From NCBI GenBank assembly GCA_029204225.1, contig CM055093.1, positions 6,581,815 through 6,645,814 on the forward strand: a stretch of 64,000 nucleotides of DNA, in the 5' to 3' direction. This stretch comes from Diphasiastrum complanatum. Lineage: Eukaryota; Streptophyta; Lycopodiopsida; Lycopodiales; Lycopodiaceae. Of this stretch, positions 31,733 to 45,649 are shown piece after piece. A program made the translations under genes and the position numbers. How positions within the stretch are numbered: the first letter of the stretch is position 1; each line of letters starts with the position of its first letter. Under the pieces are notes generated by a model that worked only from the letters and a program-made list of their open reading frames with translations, made no database searches and had not been told where the DNA came from.

Positions 31733-32141
31733 TGGACAACCAAATATCCAAAAGGTGGTGAAGCAATTACCAACTTTGTACATATACAAAGACTGGCGTA
31801 AATAGCCTTAAAATCTTGTAAGATATTTTCTCTCTTGAAAATCTCTATATTAGCTGAATCAAGCTATGTAAGCGTTAATCAAAATTTCTCTTTCAAACAG
31901 AGTTATCTGTAGCCAACATTATCACGCTCAGCAAGCTGAAGTTATTACTTCAAGCCATTGTATTCACTATTGAATTTATCAGAGTGCAATTTTTGTCTCA
32001 CTATTGCGTCGTTCATTTGCGTAAATTGTATGAATTTTTCTATTTGAATATTTCTGCTGCTAATTGTTGTGTTTCCGTTCCTACACGCCTACGCTATGAG
32101 CAACCGAGCTTCCGTTGTGCTCATGACCATTGTTTACGACA
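31733..32141 (+). repeat. 5' LTR of the decayed copia (family E)
   Basis: 409 bp, from TGGACAACC to ...TTTACGACA. Other copies are 35602-36040 (+) and 60259-60649 (-). Confidence 0.75.
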
Positions 32142-32153
32142 TGGTATTAGAGC
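32142..32153 (+). other. Primer binding site, initiator-Met tRNA
   Basis: TGGTATTAGAGC, one change from TGGTATCAGAGC, abutting the LTR. Confidence 0.8.
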
Positions 32154-32284
32154 GGGCATTTCAGTAATCTGCATTTCTACTGCGGATTATCAATCTTGTT
32201 TCTATCAAGATGAGTTTCAAGCAAATGCACAGCCAACAATATTTAGACAATCGTTGTTTCTACCAACGATCTAGTCCAACCAGA

Positions 32285-33113
32285 ATGGATCCGTCATCCA
32301 GTTCATCTCTCATTGACAAACTCGATGGAGAACTACCATCTCTAGAAATTCAAGATGAAGGCTATACTTCTAGCCAAAGAACTGTGGGACATTGTTGATG
32401 GCACAGAGCTCAAACCAGAAGCTGATGTAGCCATCATCACCAAGTGGAGACTGAGAGATGGCAAAGCATTTGCCATGATCACCCTCAATATCAAGGACAC
32501 TCGGATCAGCCACATACGTGTTGCTCAGACTGCTAAGGATGCATGGGACATCCTAGCAACTCTCTATGACATTAGAGACGTTACATCCAAGCTCCATCTG
32601 AGAAAAAAATTCTTCAACCTCAGAATGTTTGAAGCAGATAGTGTTTCGAGTTACCTCAACACTTTCAAAAATCTCATGGAGCAGATGACTGCAACTGGCT
32701 CAGTCATAGAAGATTCTGATGCACTCATGACTCTATTATCGAGTCTACTTGAAGCCTACGAAAATTGGGTAATGGCACCTCACTCTATCAAGAGTAATTT
32801 TGCTGCTCCTACAAGAGGAGATCAGAAGATCAGCATTCTCCTCAGGCTCAGGATCGGATCCTCAAGCTCTGTATTCAAAAAATCAGAAGTTTAGATCCAA
32901 GAGATCTACAAAGTCAGGCTATACTGACAAGAAGAGCAACATGCAATCTAGACCAAATTCCGGTCCAGGATCGAATTCAAGCTTTTTATCATTCCAACCT
33001 GTGCAAAAACTATTCTGTAGATATTGTAAGAGGACTGGCCACGAAATCAAGGACTGTCAAACTTTAAAGTACAACAACGAAAAAAAAAAACAGTTCCAAC
33101 AACAAAGCACATA
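32285..33113 (+). pseudogene. Copia gag, frameshifted
   Basis: ATG at 32285 (MDPSSSSSLIDKLDG). A frame change near 32340 leads into KAILLAKELWDIVDGTELKP, TAKDAWDILATLYDIRDVTS and SVSSYLNTFKNLMEQMTATG. A second frame change near 32800 leads to a basic tail and a zinc knuckle CRYCKRTGHEIKDC (about 33017-33058). A third break follows the A-run at 33080. Sister sequence: 59576-60115 (-). Confidence 0.8.
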
Positions 33114-34550
33114 GTGCTACAGCCAGTCACTCAAATCAGCAAGAAAAAGAAGAAGATGAAGCAGCCTTCATGACCAAAGTTGGAGAACAACTGAATATCG
33201 ACTCCTCGTATCTAGATTTAGGAGCAACTCAACACATGACTCACCATTGTGACTGGTTCAAAGACTACAAGTCATTCACCCACTCTCGAGTTGTGCAAGT
33301 TGGAGACAACTCATCACATTCAATCAAAGGTGAAGGAACAATTGGAGTTGAATTCAAGAGAGGTGAGGTCAAGTTGTTGTCCAATGTTCTCCACGTTCCA
33401 AATCTGACCAAGAATCTACTCTCAATTAGTAGAATCATTGATTCAGGTCGGAAGGTCGAATCCGATACAGAAGGCTGCACAATTCTTGACAAATCCCGAA
33501 AGGTTCTAGCCTATGGAAGAAGAAGCAACTATCTTTACAAACTCAGACACTACTACTCTTCTAACAATCAAGCTCTTCACACAGCCACTTCTGAATCAAC
33601 CGATATGCTATGGCATTTCAAACTTGGCCATCTTAACTACAACAATATTCAGCAAATGTTAGCTCAGAGTCTAGTACAAGACCTGCCTTCAGTCAGCAAG
33701 CCAACTTCTCCATGCGAAAGCTGTATTATCAGCAAGCATGCTAGAAGTCCCTTCAGTTTAGACTTAGTTCATACATCAAAGGGCTTGCTTGACCTTGTAC
33801 ACAGCAACATTTGTGGCCCGATGCAGACTGCTTCCATAGGGGGAGCTCTCTATTTCCTAATTTTCATCGATGACTTCTCTCGAAGGACTGCAATCTTATA
33901 TGAAGAACAAATACGAAGCATTCAAGTTCTTTAGGGGGAGAGTACATCTCCACAAAATTCAAGGAGTTCTACAAGGCCAACAAGATACTGCAACAATACA
34001 AAACCAGCTGCACACCTCAGTCCAATGGCATAGCTAAGCGGAAGAACCGGACACTCATCGAAAGTGCTAAAAGCATAATGGCCCATGTCTCTCTTCCAAA
34101 GAAGGTCTGGGCAGAAGCTATTACTATAGCTGCCTATTTACAGAATCGATCCATCAGCAAAGCCCTGAATGGAAAGACACCTTATGAGGTGTGGACATGA
34201 TTGAAACCACCACTCAAAGATATTCGAGTGTTTGGATGCATCGCTTTCGCTTAGATCCCTGAGAATCTAAGAAGAAAGCTAGATAACAAGAGCATAAAAA
34301 TGACGTTCATCGGCTATTCCCCAGACCAGAAGGCATACAAGCTCTACAATTTAGATATCAAGAAGGCATTCACTAGTAGAGACGTCTTTTTTGTGGAAGA
34401 CTAGTTCATCGACCACAAAGGAAAAGCTGCTGATAAATCCGACTCCGGGATCAAGCAACCAGTCAATTTCGATCCAGAGATTCAACTGCAGAATCTCAAC
34501 GCTGACTCAGACGATGAGTCAGAACCTCAATGAGTCAACCGACATCAGAG
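33114..34550 (+). pseudogene. Copia protease-integrase, broken
   Basis: The protease site reads YLDLGATQHMT (DSGA expected, so Ser is replaced by Leu). Pre-integrase and zinc region follow: LLSNVLHVPNLTKNLLSISR, DMLWHFKLGHLNYNNI, PCESCIISKHARSPF. The integrase core starts DLVHSNICGPMQTASIGGAL (normal D in HSD is N) and IFIDDFSRRT. A short deletion at ~33930 removes the part still seen at 59217-59290 (KQYKASAENQTQRKIKALRI) and breaks frame. The C-terminal half continues with many stops to about 34550. Confidence 0.75.
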
Positions 34551-35601
34551 GACCAAAGTTCAATCCATAAGGTTGAACAGGGCCAAACAGCCTCAATCCA
34601 GATTTATGGATGATCCGGCCTGCTATTTTGTGTAGGAACCAAGTACAATTTCTGAGGCGATGTCTATTCCTGATACTGACCAGTGGAAATTAGCGATGGA
34701 CACTGAATTCGATTCTCTATTGGAGAATCAAACATGGACACTCACTGAGCTGCCAAAGGACCGAAACCCAATTCCATGCAAATGGATATTCAAGGCGAAG
34801 TATGACGCTGAAGGACGTCTAAATCGTTACAAAGCCAAGCTAGTCGCCAAAGGCTTTTCCCAGATTCTAGATCTGGATTATTCAGAAACCTTCAGCCCAG
34901 TCGTCAAACATGCTTCGATCTGCCTACTCCTCTCCTTTGCAATTGCAACAGATCTCAAAGTCCATCAAATTGATGTCCAGACCGCTTTCCTCAATGGAAC
35001 CATTGAAGAGAAAATCTATATGACACAACCAGAGGGCTACGAACTCAATGGCAAACAACAACACCTTGTATGTAGAATTCACAAAGTGCTCTACGGGCTG
35101 AAGTAGTCACCCAGAGCCTAGTTCCAGAAGATCAATGCATTTTTGATAGAGAATGGCTTTATTCCAAACTCAGCAGACTCGAATATTTACTTCAAATATG
35201 TATCAGAATACTTCATCATCATCGCTCTCTACGTAGATGATGCACCCTTATTCAATAATAATCTGAATCTAAAAAAGGATTCAAAATGCATGTTGGCCCA
35301 GGAATACAAGATGACTTACATGGGTCCAGCCCACTATTGTCTCGAAATTCAAATTCAATGAGATCGACCCAGCAGACTAATCTTTATCAGTCAACAACGA
35401 TATCTCAACAACGTGCTAGAAAAGTATGGAATGGCCAACTGCAAATCCAGTCTCTTTCCACTCAACTCTGGACTAAAGCTATCAAATGAACAGTCTCCTC
35501 AAACTGAGGCAGAAAAAGAGAAAATAAAGCACTACCCATTTCAATCCATCATCGGCTCACTAATGTATGCAATGGTCTACACGTGACTAGACCTTGCATA
35601 T
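34551..35601 (+). pseudogene. Copia reverse transcriptase, truncated
   Basis: RT begins near 34630; the longest frame is 34660-35106 (MSIPDTDQWKLAMDTEFDSL, NPIPCKWIFKAKYDAEGRLN, VHQIDVQTAFLNGTIEEKIY). A stop falls at 35104 in the Y-G-L-K-Q-(S/A)-P motif. It continues FIIIALYVDDAPLF with the YVDD catalytic box. It runs to IIGSLMYAMVYT...DLAY at 35601, where the 3' LTR begins and RNase H is missing. Confidence 0.8.
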
Positions 35602-36040
35602 TAGACAACCAAATATCCAAAAGGCGGTGAAGCGGTTACCAACTTTGTACATATGCAAAGACTGGCGTAAATAGCCTTAAAGGCTTGTAAGACATTTTCC
35701 CTCTTGAAAATCTCTATGTTAGCTGAATCAAGCTATGTAAGCATTAATCAAAATTTCTCTTTCAATCAAAGTTATCTAAAGCCAGCGTTATCACGCTCAA
35801 CAAGCTGAAGTTATTACTTCAAGCCATTGTACTCTCTATTGATATTTATCAAAGTGCAATTTTTGTCTCACTACTATATATATATATATATATATCTACA
35901 TATATATGTAGATATATATCTACATATATATGTAGATATATATCTACATATATATATATATATAGTTGCTAACTGTTGCGTTTCCGTTCCTACACGCCTA
36001 CGCTCTGAGCAACCGATCTTCCGCTGCACTCACGACCACC
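35602..36040 (+). repeat. 3' LTR of the decayed copia, with AT palindrome array
   Basis: Aligns with 31733-32141. At 35876-35963 it has gained a (TA)n / 'ctacatatatatgtagatatat' array of self-complementary units. The right end is abrupt, next to gypsy integrase sequence. Confidence 0.7.
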
Positions 36041-36470
36041 ATTTTTTCGATAGCTTGGCCATTGCCTCTTGGATAATAAGGCATGCTGAAATGATCGATC
36101 ACAAAGAATTCTTCTAATAAGACCTTGATAATCTCGTTGACAAAGTGTGTCCCTTGATCACTGACTATCTCCATTGGGCATCTGAAGTGCACAATGATGT
36201 TTTTTTAAAGGAACTTCGCAGTGGACCTAGCATCTGCTACACACACTATTTTGGCTTCAACCCACTTTGTGAAATAATCTATAGCCATGATGATATATCA
36301 GGCTTGGGTACTATGAGCAGTTCTGTGAATACATCTAATATAACCTAGTCCCCATTTTTCAAATGGCGCTTGAGCCAATACATGATGTAATAGCTCATAG
36401 TTTGTCTTCGTTGGTCTGCGTGCCCTCTGACATACATCACATTGCTTGATCACTCTTGCATAAATGACCA
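36041..36470 (-). pseudogene. Ty3/gypsy integrase fragment
   Basis: Leftward from 36470: VIKQCDVCQRARRPTKTNYE (end of the zinc domain), then MAIDYFTKWVEAKI, CPMEIVSDQGTHFVNEIIKV and DHFSMPYYPRGNGQA. These are the D-x-F-T-K-W and SDQG-x-x-F core motifs of gypsy integrase. Frame changes are present and it ends at the copia LTR. A close relative is at 56649-56914. Confidence 0.75.
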
Positions 36471-37082
36471 CATTCAATCAAGCATGCATGCCAAAACATT
36501 CAACCATCAGATCAGCATGCAAAACTGTTGAACAATAACTGAAATCCTAGTCTAATGCTGCAAAAACGAGTTACAATCAGATTCTAAACATTCTACACTT
36601 GCATAAATCCACAAAACAAGAAACAAGAAATTATTCTACAACATTTTAGAAGTCCAAGAATCAAGAAACCAACCAGTCTTTTGATCCTTGGACATCTCAA
36701 AAACATCAAGAACAGGGTTGTAAGAGAATATGCAAGAACTACACCACAAACCCAGTCTATTTAGTGTACCTGAATGCTGAATCCACTCTAGGAAAGTAGA
36801 AAAACTAATCCACTCTACTATCTACAACCAGACACAACGGAAGGAAGGGCAAGATCATGAATGCATCACTCAAAAAACAAGCATGATCAAGGAGCCCAAT
36901 GGATGCACCAAAACTCGTGGAGACTCTTCTCAATTCTGCATAGAGTAGGTACATCTCACAAAAAGCTCCTCTTCTCAAGGAGGGAGTCTCTTAAATAAGC
37001 AAAAGAGCTCATTAGGTGGCATCCTAGTGGCATTTTCACATTACACAAATTACAAGTGGAATAATACTCTCCACTGGAGGTC
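36471..37082. other. No gene recognised
   Basis: Non-coding sequence between a gypsy integrase and a gypsy gag fragment; it could be decayed gypsy LTR. Nothing further is supported. Confidence 0.35.
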
Positions 37083-37465
37083 ACCATCAGATAGATGTGG
37101 GTGGCGCTGGGTTAGCCATATTATCAGGTGGTGGTGAACTAGGTGGACTTGGAGGATCAAGATCTAGATTTCGCTCAAATGATGGCTCTAATAAAGAAGA
37201 TTTTGATTTTGAACTTGGTTCAGAAGTGGAATCAGACGAATCCGATTCAGATGAACCCGTAGAACTTGGTGTTTCAACGATTCTTTTCTCAAATGAATCT
37301 ACAAATGCTGTAGTAGTGTTTAGAAGATCGTTAAACGCTTTAGGTGTTAATCTTGCTCTAACTGGCGAGTTTCACAAATTCTACAAATACAAATCTCTAG
37401 ATTTCCTATATGCTTCTAATTGTTGTGCACGCTCTAAACGTTTCTGTTCAATAGTTGCTTGAGAA
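37083..37465 (-). pseudogene. Ty3/gypsy gag N-terminal fragment
   Basis: Same family as the gag at 1740-2348: on the minus strand SQAIIEQKRLERAQQLEAYR, the Ser/Glu-rich tract, then MANPAPPTSI. A stop replaces a codon after SRDLYL. It joins copia integrase sequence directly at about 37465. Confidence 0.7.
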
Positions 37466-39335
37466 ACTACCGAAAGATTTTTGGTCAGAAGCATGCAGTA
37501 CGGCAGTCTATCTTCAAAATAGAAGTCCTATCATTGCCATACCAAAGATAACACCTGAGGAGGTATTCACGAAGAAGAAGCCAAAGATGAACCACTTGCG
37601 AATCTTTGGATGTAAGGCCTTTGTACACGTTCATAAGGAAGAGAGACGTAAACTTGCAGTGAAAGCTATCAAGTGTATATTCCTAGGATATGATGATCAT
37701 GTGAAGGGCCATAGATGTTTTGATCCAGTGGAGAACAAAATCCATGTAAGTCGTGATGTTATCTTTGATGAATCCAAGATGTATAAAAATGAGGATGCTG
37801 AGAAGATAGATACATCTAGTGGGAAAGATGGTGTAGTGAGGATACCTCCTGATGATGATCCATTCATTGACCTTCCAAGTGATGAACATGAGAATATATC
37901 TCAAGATACTACTACTCAACCCCAAGAGACAGGTTGGAGAGGTAGAGATAAACCTTTTGGTGCAAGAAGGATTGAAGTTGCAAGTGACAAACGCAAAGAG
38001 AATGATGTACCATGGGATACATTTTCATCAGGAAGCCGATCACCTAATAGGAAGCTCCCTAAGTGGTTTGAGATATTGTTGGAGAGCCGCAACATAGATG
38101 ACTTTCCAGGATCATCTAGACAGGGAGAGCTACGAAGATCAACAAGAGAGAAGACCTAAAAGGTATGAAGCAAATTACGCTCTCTTATCTAGTATTATTC
38201 AAAGCAAAAAACCTTCGACTTATGATGAAGTGAAGGATGATGACATTTGGGTCAAGGCCATGGGAGAGGAGATGGAGTCAATTGCTAAGCATAGCACATG
38301 GGACTTAGTAGAACCACCAGTTGGCAAAAAACCCATTGGTTACAAATGGGTATACAGGACTAAGTACCACACAGATGGAAATATAGCAAAGCACAAGGCA
38401 AGATTGGTGATCAAAGGGTATGCACAAAGTAAAGGCATCGATTATGAGAAGATCTTTGCGCTGGTATGTAAGTGGAATACTCTACGTCTACTTGTTGCTT
38501 TAGCTTCACATTTTGGTTGGCCTTTGGATCAGATGGATGTAAAATCTGCTTATCTAAATGGTGAGTTAGAAGAAGAGTGTTCATGGATCAACCTAAAGCC
38601 TTTGTAGCAAAGGGATAGGAAAATAAAGTATTTTGCTTGAAGAAAGCGATTTATGGTCTTAAACAGGCACCACGTGCGTGGTATAGCAGGATTGATGTCT
38701 ATTTTCGTTCAAAGGGGATGGTGAGAACACATTCTGATCCAAATCTATATGTCTTATGCTTTGATGGTATGGTTGCTTTGATTGCTCTTTATGTTGATGA
38801 CTTGATTATTATGTGCAATAATCAAGAGATGATAGACATGATCAAGAAAGACCTCATGGAACAATTTGAGATGACAGATCTCAGTCTGATGCATTATTGC
38901 CTTGGAGTAGAGGTGTGGCAAAAAGGACACGAAGTGGGTTTAACACAGGTGAAGTATGTCAAAGAACTGTTGCACAGGTTTAGGTTGCAGGACTGCAAAC
39001 CAGTGAATACTCCTATTGAACCAGGTAAAAAGCTTTCTAAGCTTAATGAGTCACAGTCATTGATGCTACGCTGTATAGGCAGTTAGTAGGGAGCTTGATT
39101 TACCTTACCACGACTAGACCAGATATATGCTATGTTGTTGGCATTGTAAGTCAGTTTATGGCAGCACCTACGAAAATGCATTGGAAGGCAACTAAAAGCA
39201 TTTTGCGTTATGTAAAAGGCACTTCAAATTACGGCTTGATTTATAGGAAGCATGATGGTTTACCTGAGTTGTGTAGCAATGTGGATGCGGATTGGGGAGG
39301 TGACTATGATGATCGTAGATCCACCACAGGGTATG
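37466..39335 (+). pseudogene. Copia integrase C-terminus, RT and RNase H (5' part)
   Basis: Starts in mid-integrase (KLPKDFWSEACSTAVYLQNR, MNHLRIFGCKAFVHVHKEER, KCIFLGYDDHVKGHRCFDP). RT follows from ~38200 (KKPIGYKWVYRTKYHTDGNI, HFGWPLDQMDVKSAYLNGEL), then KKAIYGLKQAPRAWYSRIDV, ALYVDDLIIM (catalytic YVDD intact) and MTDLSLMHYCLGVEVW. RNase H begins LIYLTTTRPDICYVVGIVSQ, NVDADWGGDYDDRRSTTGYV, and is cut at 39335 by the gypsy insertion. Frame breaks lie near 38155, 38580 and 39085. Comparatively well preserved. The 5' half is lost at 37465. Confidence 0.85.
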
Positions 39336-39829
39336 TATAAAGTCCTCACAACAGGATTCTAGTCTAAGCATACCATACAAAGCAACAACACATGGGAACC
39401 GGTGGAGGTTAAACCAACCCAACCAATCCTAGATCGCACGGATCTAGCCCCCAAGCTATGGATCAATCAGAGTCATGAAAAGAGGAGTTACACCAGCAGC
39501 ATGTAGCTACTCATCACAAATCAAGAATACACAAGTGAGAGCCCAGCAGGTATACTTATACCCTCCAAGGCCCATGCACCACTAGCAGTGCACTGTGACA
39601 CCTCACTGGACACCTGTGCAGCCTATCTAGGCCACGTCATCCAGTTCCCTAATGACTCACTGATAGACCCATACCAACTCCACCACCATGTGTTTAGGCC
39701 TACAACCTTTAAAATGACCATGTACACATAAGGGCCCCAATTCCCTTATAGTCACAATTAACTTACGGGTTGTTAGTCTATTGGTCCCTAGAGTGGACAC
39801 GCTACCCGAGGCCAATCATGGGCATGACA
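39336..39829 (-). repeat. 3' LTR of the chromovirus
   Basis: 494 bp; differs from the partner by a handful of substitutions and small indels, for example an extra 'aaaccaacc' stretch near 39410. Confidence 0.85.
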
Positions 39830-39845
39830 TTCTTCCTCCCTTATT

Positions 39846-42050
39846 CAAGTTCTGTCCTCAGAACTTAAAACTGGAAAAGTTTCTCCTTAAGCTTCCTTCT
39901 TGTTCCCAGGAATCATCATCGTCTATACATCCTCTCCATCAAACCAGATGCTCGGTAACTATATGATTTCTCAATCGTTTAGTTCTTGTATCCAAGATTT
40001 TTTTGGGTTCAAGACGAGATACACCCGATGATTCATCCAACAGGTCCAACTGATCTCCAGATCCAAGATGCTCTCCTTCACGTAGACTCTTTTTGAGATG
40101 ACTAACGTGAAATACGGGATGCACTTGCGATCCATCCGGGAGTTCCAATTGGTAAGCTAAGGATCCGATCTTTTTCAAGATCGTAAACAGCCCTCTATAT
40201 CTAGGGGACAACTTATAATGCTTGTCGGTACGCATTACAATTGAATCTTTCGGGATTCTCAAATATACCCAATCTCCCACTTGGAAATCTCTCGGTGATC
40301 TTTTCAGATTTGCATAATGTTTGTCCCTATCCTGGGCACTCTAGACATTTTCACGTGCAATCCGTAGCATTTCATGCATATTGTGTAGGAAATCCGCTAC
40401 TTTCTAAAACTTGATCGACTGAGTCTCAACCGCAATGGGTGACCTAGGCTCAAAACTGTACATAAGCATAAACGAGCTATAACCGGTACCCAAATGCTTA
40501 CTACTATTATAGGCAAACTCGATCAATGGAATGTACTTTTCCCAATCAGATTGCCGTCTGGAAACATATGCTTGAAGCATTTGTTCCATCGTCTGATTTG
40601 TTCTTTCCGTCTGTCCATCCGTCTCAGGATGATCAGAAGAACCCAAGCTCAGTGTCATCTCTAGTTTAGCGAATACGGCCGACCAAAAGTGACTGGTGAA
40701 CTTCGGATCGCAATTGCTCACAATATCACTTGGTGATCCGTAAGGACTAAACAGACGCTCTACAAATATCTGAGCTGATTCAAAAGCCTTCGCAGTGGTC
40801 TTTATTGGAATAATCGTAGCCAATTTGGTAAGACGGTCGACCACAACCCAAATTTCATCATGTTGTTTATTCATCCATGGTAACCCAACCACAAAATCCA
40901 TGGAAATACTATCCCATCTCTTATCAGGGATATCCAGTGGATGCAACAAACCCCCAGTCTTATGGCGTTCAGCTTTATTCAACTGGCATTGGTCACACTT
41001 GACCACATAAGATTCTACAAAGGGCTTGAGTTTTGGCCAATAAAAATCCCTTCGTACAAAAACCAATGTACGATGTATTTCGGGATGTCCTGCGCATGGT
41101 GAGTCATGACATTCATAAAGAGTTTTATTCTTAACAACATCCACATCAAGCACACAAACCTTCTCTTTCTTGAACAAAAGTCCACTACGGATAGAGAAGT
41201 CATCAGTACCCTTTATATTCTTCCCTCCAGACTGATCGCCATGATGATCAGTCCCGCTTGATGAAACTGCTAGAACCCTATTCCAGATTGATCCAAAATG
41301 TGGGTCTTTCTCATAAAGACCTCTCAGGGAGAGATAAAAGTCTGTACTGATCTCAGTGAAAGAAAGTTCGTTCATTTCACCAATTCGACTAAGTGCATCA
41401 ACCACCTGATTAGATGAGCCTCTAATATACCGCACTTCAAAGTCAAATTCTTGCATGAGTTCTGCCCATCTGGCCTTATGACCTTGCAAATCATTCTGAT
41501 TACAGAAATACTTTAAAGGTTGATAATTCGTGTTAACCAGAAATTTATTACCATACAGGTAATGCCTCCATGATTTCAAAGCATGGATCACAACAAAAAG
41601 CTCTTTTTCCTGAGTGGTGTACCTGACCTGTGCATCGGTTACTCTCAAAGGCAACGGGCTGACCCTCTTGTAGGAGAACAGCTCCAATAGTCGTATCACT
41701 CACGTTAGTGTTAATGACGAACGACAAATTTGGATCCGCTATTCTCAAAACTGGAGCTGAGGCGATTAGAAACTTGAGTTTGCGAAAACTCGCATCTAAT
41801 TTCTCATTCCATCTGATAGGAGGACTTGGCCTACCTTTGCAACTTTTCACTCCTTTCAACATATTGTTGAGAGGTGCAGCAATCTTCGAATACTCCTCTA
41901 CAAATCTGTTGAAAAACACAGTGAAACCTAAGAATGACCTAAGTTCATGCACCGTTTTAGGAATTGGCCATTCCACTACCGTCTTCACCTTTTCTTCGTC
42001 AATCTTGATTCCAAAAGAGGTAATCTTATGACCAAGGTAAAGAAGTTCCT
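39846..42050 (-). pseudogene. Chromovirus pol remnant: RT end, RNase H, integrase, chromodomain
   Basis: From 42050 leftward: the end of RT (YLGHKITSFGIKIDEEKV, WPIPKTVHELRSFLGFTVFF), RNase H (DTTIGAVLLQEGQPVAFES, RYTTQEKELFVVIHALKSWR, GSSNQVVDALSRI), then the integrase zinc region (HDSPCAGHPEIHRT, KCDQCQLNKAERHKTGGLLH). The core has SISMDFVVGLPW and DGQTERTNQTMEQMLQAYV. The second catalytic motif reads IVSNCDPKFTSHFW, with Asn for the usual Asp. The GPY/F-like module (KLSPRYRGLFTILKKIGSL, VHPVFHVSHLKKSL) ends in a chromodomain (PKKILDTRTKRLRN...EHLV, then a stop, W...DDDSWEQEGSL). Frame breaks lie near 41640 and 40400. The RT palm with its YxDD box is deleted between this and the protease. 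Confidence 0.85.
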
Positions 42051-43507
42051 TTTTAAAGAATTCGCACTTTGATTCTTTTGCATAAAGCTTCTCTTATAGA
42101 ATGATTTTTAAAATCTATCTCTAATGAGTCTGACTTGCCAAAAAACCATTCATAGCCCAAAATTACATCAGTCCGGTCCAGATTCATGACATGAAAATCC
42201 AACGGCTCAACATAATCCTGCATCCGAAGCTCTAAGTTCGAGACTTTGACATCCCAAATCTCAATGTCCGACCCTGAGGCAAGACGGACCACGTAACGGT
42301 GATCACTGGCCATGGTGGGCACTCGAAGCTTCTGCACAAGTCGAGCATTCAAAAAATTGTGAGTACTACCTGAACCAAATAGCACATTCACGTCTTTCCC
42401 TAGAATATTGCCTCTCACACGAAACAATTCATTAGGCTTGAAAGAGAGTGCACTAAAGTTACAAGTACAATCACAATTATTTAACAAATTGACTTCCAAT
42501 TTACCTGCCGGTAAATCCACAGTCATGAAACTTGATGACTTAGCTTTCCATTCGGGACACTGTTTAGCACGGTGCCCGGGTTTATTGCAGAGGAAACACA
42601 AATTTTGTTTAAGCGCCGCCAACCATGCTTTGTCTTTCACCACCAATTTTTTCTTATTCTTCTTTTTCTTTGACTGTTGGTAAGCTTCTGCTTCCAGCTC
42701 ATCAAAAAACTGCTTCTTACACTTGTTAGATTTTTCTTGCTTGGGTTTCGAGGCCGTTTGGCGGTGCACGCTTTTCCGTGATGCAACAACTGTACTATCG
42801 TAGGCTTTCGCCACACGGATAGCATCCTCTAGTGAGTTGAGGATATTTTGTTTGTATTCATTTTGATAGTTAGCTGACAGTCCGGCAATATATTGCCATT
42901 GTGCTAACTTACGATCAAAAAGCAACACCTTAGCCAAAGAGTCCAAGAACTCTTGGACATAATCGTCCGGTTCTCGGCTGCCCATTTTGCAGTTGATAAA
43001 CCAAATATACAGCTCGGAATTGTCTATCTTGACAAAAGCTTTCCGAAATTCCGTCAGGAATCCAACGCAAGTCACCGGTTTCGTGGAAAGTTCCCTCCAC
43101 CAAGAAGAGGCTTTGCCTTCCAGAAACAATAGAACCGATGATATTCGTTTATCTTCAAAGACGTTGTGCAAGCTAAAATAGCTTGTCCAATGGTTTATCA
43201 AGTCTTCAACAACTTTCGAACGTTTAAACTTTTTATCACCGGAAAATATTTTCGGTTGATAGCCCAAGTTGTTAGAGTTATTGCTTGCAGTTGATTAAAT
43301 AGATTTTGCATTTGTTTATCCCGTTGTTTATTGCTCTGATGAAGCTCTAAAACTGTCTTGCCTAAAGTTTGCAACAGTTTTTCTGAGTCTAGAGTGTCAT
43401 CACTGCCGGGTGAGGCCGGTTGAATCTCTGTATTTCTCCCATCACTTCCTGGTGATGCCGGGTGAATATTGGTAGCACCCCCCTCCAAAATTTCATCAGT
43501 ATCCATT
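42051..43507 (-). pseudogene. Chromovirus gag and protease, inactivated
   Basis: N-terminal gag starts near 43507 (MDTDEILEGGATNIHPASPG). A frame change near 43265 leads to the 404-codon frame: PKIFSGDKKFKRSKVVEDLI, LFLEGKASSWWRELSTKPVT, CKMGSREPDDYVQEFLDSL, then a Lys-rich tract and zinc knuckle CFLCNKPGHRAKQC. Protease follows: NVLFGSGSTHNFLNARLVQ, where the catalytic Asp of the D-S-G-(A/S)-T-H motif is Gly. It continues to TDVILGYEWFFGKSDSLEID. The frame then jumps into the end of RT, so roughly 200 or more RT codons are missing. Confidence 0.85.
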
Positions 43508-45161
<1,654 letters not shown>

Positions 45162-45649
45162 TATAAAGTCCTCACAACAGAATTCTAGTCTAAGCATACC
45201 ATACAAAGCAACAACACATGGGAACCGGTGGAGGTTACCCAACCAATCCTGGATCGTACGGATCTAGCCCCCAAGCTATGGATCAATCAGAGTCATGAAA
45301 GAGGAGTTACACCAGCAGCATGTAGCTACTCATCACAAATCAAGCACACACTAGTGAGAGCCCAGCAGGTATACTTATACCCTCCAAGGCCCATGCACCA
45401 CTAGTAGTGCACTGTGACACCTCACTGGACACCTCTGCAGCCTATCTAGGCCACGTCATCCAGTTTCCTAATGACTCACTGATAGACCCATACCAACTCC
45501 ACCACCATGTGTTTAGGCCTACAACCATTAATTATGACCATGTACACATAAGGGTCCCAATTCCCTTATAGTCACAATTAACTTACGGGTTGTTGGTCTA
45601 CCGATCCCTAGCGTGGACACGCTACGTGAGGCCAGTCATGGGCATGACA
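45162..45649 (-). repeat. 5' LTR of the chromovirus
   Basis: 488 bp; pairs with 39336-39829. Followed by the GTATG target duplication. Confidence 0.85.

Larger units (their letters stand above)
31733..36040 (+). mobile_element. Decayed copia retrotransposon
   Basis: The 5' LTR (31733-32141) and 3' LTR (about 35602-36040) share 'acaaccaaatatccaaaagg' to 'cgtttccgttcctacacgcc'. The interior carries gag, protease, integrase and RT pieces in copia order, all broken. The 3' LTR starts directly after RT, so RNase H and the LTR's first bases are gone. The LTRs have diverged and the 3' one has gained an AT-rich palindromic tract, so the insertion is old. Confidence 0.8.
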
